Positions 1-5,629 of a DNA stretch of 10,338 bases are shown here, one piece after another. A model generated the notes under the pieces. The model saw only the letters and a list, made by a program, of their open reading frames with translations, was not told the DNA's origin and searched no databases. Every line of letters starts with the position of its first letter. The stretch's first letter is position 1. Source of the stretch: a bacterium (GTDB taxonomy: Bacteria > SZUA-182). The stretch covers positions 1 through 10,338 of the forward strand of contig QIFF01000133.1 of the NCBI GenBank assembly GCA_003230635.1. The letters are read 5' to 3'. The position numbers and the translations under genes are program-made.

Positions 1-3
1 ATA

Positions 4-24
4 CCCCGTCAGCTTGCTGCGGGG
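4..24. other. Perfect stem-loop, possible REP/IS200-type palindrome or terminator stem
   Basis: The arms CCCCG-t-CAGC and GCTGCGGGG pair over nine base pairs around a TT turn, with one bulged T at position 9. A smaller GAGG/CCTC hairpin (24-38) follows. There is no T-run after the stem, so a classical intrinsic terminator is not well supported. GC-rich palindromes of this look often occur as repetitive extragenic or IS200-type hairpins, but only one copy is in this window, so the class is a guess. Confidence 0.4.
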
Positions 25-76
25 AGGCTTCATTCCTCGGAATATCAAACATATGCCTGCGGTTAAATTTTTCGCA

Positions 77-115
77 TGCCTTGATCTTGAACGAAAATTC
101 TCATTTTTCAAGGCA
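77..115 (+). promoter_or_regulatory. Leader stem-loop upstream of the ankyrin gene
   Basis: TGCCTTGA (77-84) and TCAAGGCA (108-115) are perfect 8 bp inverted repeats. Inside the loop, GAAAAT and ATTTT can extend the pairing. The structure ends eight bases before the ribosome binding site region of the ankyrin gene (123-135), so it lies in the probable 5' leader and could affect translation or mRNA stability. That role is inference. Confidence 0.35.
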
Positions 116-140
116 CCCATTAAGGAAAAGGAGGGTTTTC

Positions 141-677
141 ATGTCCGGAGGATGTTGTGGGAATGACGGTATTGATGTAAGCGTAACAGCAGAAGATGGT
201 AGTACAATGTTGATGGAAGCAGCAAAAGAAGGTAACAACAACATTGTAAAGATGTTATTGAATAGAGGCGCTGATGTAAATGAACAAGATGCTGCTGGTG
301 CAACAGCTTTGATGTGGGCGGCATATTACGGCCACACTAACACTGTAAAAATGTTATTGAAAAATGGCGCCAATGTGGACGCAAAGTCTGCTGAGGATGA
401 AACTCCTTTAATGTGGGCTGCTAAGGGAAGTCACTACGAGGCAATAGATGTTTTACTAGCAAAGGGTGCCTTGATAGATGCTAAAAACAAGCAAGGTCAA
501 ACCTCTTTGGTGTTAGCGGCAAAGAACGGACACCAAAACGCGGTGGCTGCTTTGATAGAAAATGGTGCGGATATAGACGCAAAAGACAATAACGGAAAAA
601 CAGCATTAATGAGTGCAAGAGAAAAAGGTCATACTGAAACAATTGAACAACTAAAGAACGCAGGAGCTATTTCGTAA
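141..677 (+). CDS. Ankyrin repeat protein, five repeats
   Basis: This is a 178-residue protein built almost wholly of ankyrin repeats. Five units start near residues 20, 52, 85, 118 and 151, each with the G-x-T-x-L-M-x-A-A core and the LLxxGAxVDAKD turn; the fifth is shortened at the C-terminus. Ankyrin repeats are protein-binding scaffolds and no catalytic domain is visible. The N-terminus MSGGCCGNDG has a Gly-rich Cys-Cys pair that could bind metal or form a disulfide. No signal peptide or membrane segment is seen, so it is probably cytosolic. The ATG at 141 was chosen because AAGGAAAAGGAGGG lies just upstream; an in-frame TTG at 81 lies inside a hairpin and lacks such a site. The gene is more AT-rich than the carbohydrate operon, points towards it, and is separated from it by an IS remnant. 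Its partner is unknown. Confidence 0.93.
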   Translation: MSGGCCGNDGIDVSVTAEDGSTMLMEAAKEGNNNIVKMLLNRGADVNEQDAAGATALMWAAYYGHTNTVKMLLKNGANVDAKSAEDETPLMWAAKGSHYEAIDVLLAKGALIDAKNKQGQTSLVLAAKNGHQNAVAALIENGADIDAKDNNGKTALMSAREKGHTETIEQLKNAGAIS

Positions 678-689
678 CGGGCTTGCGCT

Positions 690-864
690 TGAAGATATGA
701 ATTACGCCCTGGTATTTTTTCTGTCGATTGTGGCAATAGCGGCTGACCACCCCTATCGTATCCCCTTGAGACAACAACACTTCCACCTCTCTCAACTTCC
801 CGATAATCTGCTCTGCCGTATAAATCTTTCTGCCTATCCCGTTCCTCCTCTCTTTTCCAATCAT
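690..864 (-). pseudogene. IS3-family transposase orfA remnant (HTH domain)
   Basis: From an ATG at 864, the frame reads RKIYTAEQIIGKLREVEVLL followed by SQGDTIGVVSR (about 739-828). This closely resembles the helix-turn-helix start of IS3-type OrfA proteins, normally KxYTxEQIIxKLREAEVLLSxG. The expected second half of the helix-turn-helix (GI-T-x-x-T-Y-Y-R-W) is missing, while a KKYQGV piece resembling the residues after it survives at about 703-720. An internal deletion with a frame change between them explains this. The remaining codons run into the 3' end of the ankyrin gene and have no orfA likeness. No functional product is expected. Confidence 0.65.
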
Positions 865-914
865 AGCACGAATCCTGTTTCAAAAACTGGACCAACTTTC
901 GGGGGGCAGGTCAG
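690..914 (-). mobile_element. Truncated IS3-family insertion sequence, left end only
   Basis: Read on the minus strand, the segment starts at 913 with TGACCTGCCCCCCGAAAGTT, which looks like an IS3-family terminal repeat. It then runs into a degraded orfA. No orfB (DDE integrase) and no opposite terminal repeat are present, so the element is dead. Its outer end sits one base beyond the stop codon of the neighbouring GH130 gene. The inner boundary, near 690-700, is approximate. The family assignment rests on the orfA motif and the look of the end. Confidence 0.65.
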
Positions 915-1859
915 TTACAAAGCCGGGCGCGACTTGTTAAGACACAGGTCAACCAGATCAGCAATTCTAGCTGTACCAACACACATGACCGTGTCTGCAC
1001 CGCCCCAGTAAATCTTGATTGATCCGTCCTGCTCGGCCATTGCGCCGCAGGTGAATACAACGTTGGGGACATAGCCGGTCACTTCCCAGGGTTTCTCCGG
1101 CTGGAGAATCCACTCATCGGCTACACCGAGAACCTGGGAAGGGTTGTCAAGGGCATGCAGGGCAACACCAAGTCGATACACAGCCCCGGCCATTGTTTTG
1201 AAGGTGCCGTGAAAGATGTTAAGCCAGCCCTTTTCGGTTCGGATTGGGGTTGCTCCCGGGCCGATTTTCATCTCGTCCCAGTGATAGGGCAGCGGTTTAA
1301 TAAGCACCCTGGAATCACCCCAGTGGATCAGGTCAGGCGAGTAGGAAATCCAGATGCTCCAAGGTGAGATTCCGGAATGGGGCCGGTCAAGCCGGGCATA
1401 GCGGCCGGCGAATTTGCCTGGAAAGATAACCACATTACGGTAATCGGCCTGCGTGATCAAGGCAATCCGCTCAACCCGCTGGAAGTCACTCGTGCGGGCA
1501 AGACCGACTCGAACCCCATACCTGGAGTAAGCACTGTAGGTGATTAGGTAGCTTCCGTCTATGGAACAGATGCGCGGGTCTTCAAGGCCAAACTCTTCAT
1601 AAAGGGCAAACGGTTCTTCGGTTGTCGGCAGCATGAATGGTTCGGGCCGAACCCGGAAATGAAAACCGTCGCTGCTTTCCGCCAGCCCGATGATTGAACG
1701 CCCGTTTCGCAGATGAGAGCGAAAAAGCATGATGTAGCGGTCTTCATGCTTGACCACTCCCGCATTATGCACTGTTTCCACGGGATACGGAACATCGTTC
1801 TTGCTAAGGATTGGATTACCCTCGTAACGCCTGATGATGCTTTCATTAGACCCGGCCAT
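915..1859 (-). CDS. GH130 family glycoside phosphorylase/hydrolase (compact form)
   Basis: This is a 314-residue protein of glycoside hydrolase family 130, a five-bladed beta-propeller family. Characterised members mostly phosphorolyse beta-mannosides, giving alpha-mannose 1-phosphate. Visible motifs are RYEGNPIL (11-18), EFGLEDPRI (89-97, with Asp94 as the family's likely general acid), WISYSPDLIHWG (170-181), GPGATPIRTEKGWLNIFHG (200-218), YVPNVVF (263-269) and YWGGADT (284-290). Length is normal and no signal peptide is seen, so it is cytosolic. The ATG at 1859 was chosen because GGAGG (1866-1870) stands six bases upstream; ATGs at 1865 and 1895 fit worse. The start overlaps the end of the GT-cupin gene by 14 nt, suggesting translational coupling. 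It is the last gene of the operon, and an IS3 end touches its stop codon. Phosphorylase versus hydrolase, and the linkage cut, cannot be read from motifs alone. Confidence 0.92.
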   Translation of the reverse strand: MAGSNESIIRRYEGNPILSKNDVPYPVETVHNAGVVKHEDRYIMLFRSHLRNGRSIIGLAESSDGFHFRVRPEPFMLPTTEEPFALYEEFGLEDPRICSIDGSYLITYSAYSRYGVRVGLARTSDFQRVERIALITQADYRNVVIFPGKFAGRYARLDRPHSGISPWSIWISYSPDLIHWGDSRVLIKPLPYHWDEMKIGPGATPIRTEKGWLNIFHGTFKTMAGAVYRLGVALHALDNPSQVLGVADEWILQPEKPWEVTGYVPNVVFTCGAMAEQDGSIKIYWGGADTVMCVGTARIADLVDLCLNKSRPAL

Positions 1860-3198
1860 AGTCATCCTCCACCCGTTCGATATCGTCCTCGCCAAAGTAG
1901 CGGCCGGTTTGAACCTCGATAAATACCAGGTTCTCCTTGCCGGGGTTCATAATCCTGTGCCACGTCCCCTGGGGCAGGTCCAGCGTCTGGCCACTTTTCA
2001 GCGGAATCTCCTGCTCATTACGGGTTACAATCGCCTGGCCCTGGATGATGTGCCAGTATTCCCCCCGCTGCCGGTGTCGCTGCAAGCTCAGCCGTTGGCC
2101 GGGATAAACCACGATTCTCTTTACTTTGTGGTCTGGCTCATCCGCCAAGACGACATAGTAACCCCAGGGGCGGTGGTCTTCACGATGGCTTTCGGACAGA
2201 ATTTTCTCATAAACCTGGATGTAGTCATCCACCATCCGGTCGCTGCTGAATCTTTCCTCTACCCACTTGCGGCACTCCGCCCGCTCAATCTCCTTAACCC
2301 GTTCTAACGCCCTGACCGCTTCTTCAACCGAGGCAACCAGAAAGCCCGTCCGTCCGTTTGCAATCACTTCGGGCATACTGCCCCGGTTGAAGGCAATCAC
2401 CGGGGTGCCGCAGGCCATCGCCTCTATTACGGATAAGCCGAACGGTTCCTCAAAATTGATAGGGTGAAGCAGGGCATAAGCCCCGCCCAAGAGCCGGTCC
2501 CTTTTCTCAGGGTCTGCACTGCCGACATAACTGACAATACCCTCTTCCAGATGGGGTTTGACCTCGCGCTCAAAGTAAATTTCATCCTGAATGATGCCCG
2601 CCATGATCAGCTCCATACCAGCCATGCGGGCAATTTCTATGGCCTCACTGGCCCCCTTGTCGGGGTGAATACGCCCGAAAAAGAGGAGATAGCTGCCCGG
2701 CTCAGGGCGGAAAGTAAACCGGCTGAGGGCAATGCCGTGGTGGATGGTAGCAACATAGTCCAGCTTTGGGCTGCGGTCGGCATCACTGATAGCAACGTAA
2801 TATGCCTGCCGGTTGTATTTCCTATACACCGGCAGAATCTTTGGCGACGAAAACCCGTGAATCGTGGTTAAAACCGGGGTTGATGTCATCCGCATGTAGG
2901 TCAGGGGCAAGAAATCAAACTGATTGTGAATCAGGTCAAATTCATTGCCCCGTTCAAACAGTTCCGAGATATGCAAGCATTCCCAGACCTTTGGCGGAAG
3001 GTCTTTATCTTCCTCATACCCCTGGGGGCTTACAGCGACCAGTTGCCCGGTGGTTTTAGAATCTTGAGTGGCAAACAGGGTTACCTCTATGCCCCTTTTG
3101 AGAAGGCCCTCGGTCAACAGGGAGACCGCACTCTCCCAAGGCCCGTAATGCCGGGGTGGTGTTCGCCAGGCGATGGGTGAAAGCATTGCTATACGCAT
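1846..3198 (-). CDS. GT4 glycosyltransferase fused to a mannose-6-phosphate isomerase type II cupin
   Basis: The 450-residue protein has two domains. Residues 1-335 are a GT-B-fold, GT4-type glycosyltransferase: MRIAMLSPIAWRTPPRHYGP at the N-terminus, FFGRIHPDKG (173-182) and the EX7E region EPFGLSVIEAMACGTPVIAF, with Glu251 and Glu259. Residues 342-450 match the C-terminal cupin of bifunctional ManC/AlgA: RPWGYY (343-348), SLQRHRQRGEYWHIIQG (371-387), LDLPQGTWHRIMNPG (406-420) and IEVQTGRYFGEDDIERVEDD (427-446). The usual metal ligands appear kept (Gln373, His375, Glu380, His414). The guanylyltransferase half of ManC is absent and replaced by the glycosyltransferase. The fusion could couple mannose-6-phosphate supply or sensing to transfer. 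The ATG at 3198 follows AAAAAGGA with eight bases between; an upstream TTG at 3219 is less likely. It lies 24 nt after the long GH130 gene. Confidence 0.93.
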   Translation of the reverse strand: MRIAMLSPIAWRTPPRHYGPWESAVSLLTEGLLKRGIEVTLFATQDSKTTGQLVAVSPQGYEEDKDLPPKVWECLHISELFERGNEFDLIHNQFDFLPLTYMRMTSTPVLTTIHGFSSPKILPVYRKYNRQAYYVAISDADRSPKLDYVATIHHGIALSRFTFRPEPGSYLLFFGRIHPDKGASEAIEIARMAGMELIMAGIIQDEIYFEREVKPHLEEGIVSYVGSADPEKRDRLLGGAYALLHPINFEEPFGLSVIEAMACGTPVIAFNRGSMPEVIANGRTGFLVASVEEAVRALERVKEIERAECRKWVEERFSSDRMVDDYIQVYEKILSESHREDHRPWGYYVVLADEPDHKVKRIVVYPGQRLSLQRHRQRGEYWHIIQGQAIVTRNEQEIPLKSGQTLDLPQGTWHRIMNPGKENLVFIEVQTGRYFGEDDIERVEDDYGRV

Positions 3199-3222
3199 GT
3201 TATTAGTCCTTTTTAACAATAT

Positions 3223-4344
3223 CTAATTTTTAACCGCTGCCAAAACACCCTGCAAGGACAGTTTTGTCACTGCCGTATAGGTATCCGCTGCGCCGTAATA
3301 GATGAGCAAATCATCTCCCTTGACTATTACTCCCGTGGGAAAGACTATGCTGCTGAGAAATCCCTGGCGTTCGTATTCCATTTCGGGTACGAGAATAGGA
3401 CATTTTGCCCGGGCAATCATTTTCTGGGGATTATCTAAGTCAAATAAGGCCGCTCCCGCACAATAAATTCCTACCCTGTCCGCCTCATGAGCCTTGTATG
3501 AACCATGATATATCTCCAACCAGCCCTCTTCGGTTCTGATTGGAGGCGCCCCGGCACCGAACTTCGCAAAGTTCCAATCAGTTGACCTGCGTCTCTGAGA
3601 GGTACGATTAGTGTCTGTTTTTTCAGTTCTGATGTTTTTGCAATCCCAGCAAGTATTAACGATACAATGATGCTGTCCCCAATGTATCAAATCCGGCGAA
3701 TAAGCCATCCACATTTCCGGGGGACCAAAGGGATTGGCACTCAAGGGGCGATGTAAGGCAACATAACTATTGCCAATCTTTTCAGGGAATATTACCACAT
3801 CCTTATTTTCAGTCGGCAATATAATTCCATGCCTTTCGAAACGGACAAAATCTTTGGTGGAAACCAAGGACGTTGCTATTCCATGTTTGGAAACCGCCAC
3901 GTAGGTTATATAAAATCTATCTTCAATAAAGGTAATCCGGGCATCCTCAACTCCAAATTCTTCATATGACCCTTCAGGAAATATTGTGGGAAGCTCAGCT
4001 ATTGAATCAATCTTAATCCCATCCCGGCTTTTTGCCAGCCGCAAATGTGAGATATTGGTAAGGCGAAACCCCTTCTGTTTAGACACCACTGCTCGCTCAT
4101 CTAGTGCAGTTACCAGATTTTCTCCCTGCCAGTCAATAACAAGTTTTCCGTTTTCTGCCCTAGGTAGAGGGATTTGCCCGGCTCTTTTTTCTTTTGGCTT
4201 TTCCGCTACCCGGATCAAAAAATAGGTCATCTCACCAAATTGAGCCACGCCGGGATTAAAGGTACCAATCACCTCAAAATCATCCTGGGACGACTTCAGC
4301 ATATCCGGACTCAGTATAAGTTGATTAAATAATCTTGGGGGCAT
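3223..4344 (-). CDS. GH130 family glycoside phosphorylase/hydrolase (long form with an internal insertion)
   Basis: This second GH130 protein has 373 residues. Family motifs are FNPGV (29-33), YEEFGVEDARIT (127-138), VVIFPEKI (183-190), LHRPLSANP (197-205), WMAYSPDLIHWG (212-223), KFGAGAPPIRTEEGWLEIYHG (261-281), FDLDNP (301-306) and YYGAADT (349-355). The likely general-acid Asp134 is kept, though the common EDPR is EDAR here. Between the HWG blade and KFGAGAPP lies an unusual hydrophilic stretch (about residues 231-258, rich in Thr, Arg, Lys and Asn) where relatives usually have a short loop. The ATG at 4344 lies four bases after the upstream stop codon. There is no clear ribosome binding site, so it probably depends on translational coupling. 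A longer in-frame ORF to 4461 would lie inside the neighbour. No signal peptide is present. The gene is visibly more AT-rich than its operon partners. Confidence 0.92.
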   Translation of the reverse strand: MPPRLFNQLILSPDMLKSSQDDFEVIGTFNPGVAQFGEMTYFLIRVAEKPKEKRAGQIPLPRAENGKLVIDWQGENLVTALDERAVVSKQKGFRLTNISHLRLAKSRDGIKIDSIAELPTIFPEGSYEEFGVEDARITFIEDRFYITYVAVSKHGIATSLVSTKDFVRFERHGIILPTENKDVVIFPEKIGNSYVALHRPLSANPFGPPEMWMAYSPDLIHWGQHHCIVNTCWDCKNIRTEKTDTNRTSQRRRSTDWNFAKFGAGAPPIRTEEGWLEIYHGSYKAHEADRVGIYCAGAALFDLDNPQKMIARAKCPILVPEMEYERQGFLSSIVFPTGVIVKGDDLLIYYGAADTYTAVTKLSLQGVLAAVKN

Positions 4345-4348
4345 ATTT

Positions 4349-5575
4349 TTAAAATTCTGGCGGCAGTTCAATGCGATGGCCTGTAGATGTAGCGTCTCTG
4401 GCCAAATCATAGGCCTTATCATACTGTTGCACCACCACTTCCCAGGAAACCACCTTATCAAGGTAAGTTTTCAGCTTCTCACCTAGATCCAGCCGGAGTT
4501 TTTCACTGCACGCCAGGCGAATGACCTTCCGGCGCAGCATTTTTTTGGTAGTAAACAGCAGCCCGCCCTCACTCTCCAGGGTCTGGGCGGTAAGCCCCTC
4601 TAAGGGGGCAGAGGTGATATAGGGTTTGTTCAGGGCAATGATGCGGGCCAGGGTGCCGGATTGGGTTTCATCCACCGAGGGCAGGACGATAAAATCACAG
4701 ATTGCCATTAGCTTGTAATATATTTCCCCCCGGGGAACGAATTCATAGTAGTGGGCCAACCCCTTTTGTTCCAAAAACTGCACCTCATCCCTGTATTTTT
4801 CGTACTCTGGCTGGTGATCTGGGTCGCGCATGGCGCCGGCGGCGAGCAAATCCCATTCCTGCCCGCAGCGGCGCTTAATTTCCTCGTAAATCCCGTCCCA
4901 CATGGAGAGTAAAATGTCCCAGCGCTTGTTGGGCTGAATCCACCCGATCATACCGACGACCCGGTTGGCCAGGCCCGCCTTGTCCAACCCCAGCTCTTTT
5001 TTTAAGGCCGGTACTTCGTGTAGTCCCCAACGCCTGTCCGGCCGGGAACCGTGAGGCACGACCATAACGTTTCCAGGCATTTCCCAGCCGTATCCCTGAA
5101 ATGTCCACTCCAGCCGCCATTTCTGGTAATGGCACTTGAAGAACACTACATCCGCCAACTTACACAGACGGTGGACAAACTCGGCTTCCTGGTCACGCAA
5201 GCGCCCATGAATCGTGTGGGGTTCGACCACAACGGGATAGCGCTTGATTGCTTTAAGAAGGGCGAGAAAACCCTGGTTATTGTCCCCAATGCCTTGATTG
5301 TTTCGGTACTCGTAAAGACCATACTCGTGTTCCAAATGCACTGCGTAGGGATCCAGTTCCTTGATTTTCTCGGCCACGGGTTTCCACCAATCTTTACGGC
5401 TCATATCAATCAGGGGGTAAACCCCTTTCCCGGAGCCGTCAGTGTGGGAAATAACCAGTACCTCCCGTTCCGGATGGGCCTTTTGAATAAATTCCCGCGC
5501 CTCCTCGCAGAAGGTGGCAATCCCGCACAAGCGGGGCGGATAACTGGAAATCATTACTATCGGTTGATTACTCAT
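4349..5575 (-). CDS. GT4-like glycosyltransferase
   Basis: This 408-residue protein has a GT-B fold. The N-terminal Rossmann half starts IVMISSYPPRLCGIATF (6-22) and carries LEHEYGLY (81-88) and EPHTIHG (118-124). The C-terminal half has VGMIGWIQPNKRWD (207-220) and LPSVDETQSGTLARIIALNK (298-317). The two N-terminal motifs recur in the next gene upstream, so these two are distant paralogues. In the EX7E site the first Glu is kept (Glu303), but the position of the second is Arg311. No membrane segment is seen; it is expected in the cytosol or loosely on the membrane. The start ATG at 5575 has no convincing Shine-Dalgarno. The gene begins 54 nt after the big glycosyltransferase and ends four bases before the long GH130 gene. 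Donor and acceptor are unknown; a GDP-mannose or similar sugar-nucleotide donor is only suggested by the neighbours. Confidence 0.9.
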   Translation of the reverse strand: MSNQPIVMISSYPPRLCGIATFCEEAREFIQKAHPEREVLVISHTDGSGKGVYPLIDMSRKDWWKPVAEKIKELDPYAVHLEHEYGLYEYRNNQGIGDNNQGFLALLKAIKRYPVVVEPHTIHGRLRDQEAEFVHRLCKLADVVFFKCHYQKWRLEWTFQGYGWEMPGNVMVVPHGSRPDRRWGLHEVPALKKELGLDKAGLANRVVGMIGWIQPNKRWDILLSMWDGIYEEIKRRCGQEWDLLAAGAMRDPDHQPEYEKYRDEVQFLEQKGLAHYYEFVPRGEIYYKLMAICDFIVLPSVDETQSGTLARIIALNKPYITSAPLEGLTAQTLESEGGLLFTTKKMLRRKVIRLACSEKLRLDLGEKLKTYLDKVVSWEVVVQQYDKAYDLARDATSTGHRIELPPEF

Positions 5576-5629
5576 AAGATTACAAAATTAGAGGGGAAAC
5601 AGATTACTGGTTACTGGTTAAAGGGTGCC

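Noticed and set aside
697..1011. 104-codon open frame on the plus strand with a hydrophobic start
   Set aside because: It crosses the IS3 remnant and the end of the GH130 gene on the wrong strand; no ribosome binding site.
1834..2307. 157-codon open frame on the plus strand
   Set aside because: Antisense to the cupin part of the fusion protein; a shadow of the real frame.
5604..5617. Tandem TTACTGG repeat between two glycosyltransferase genes
   Set aside because: Only two 7-base copies; too short to treat as an iteron or regulatory array.
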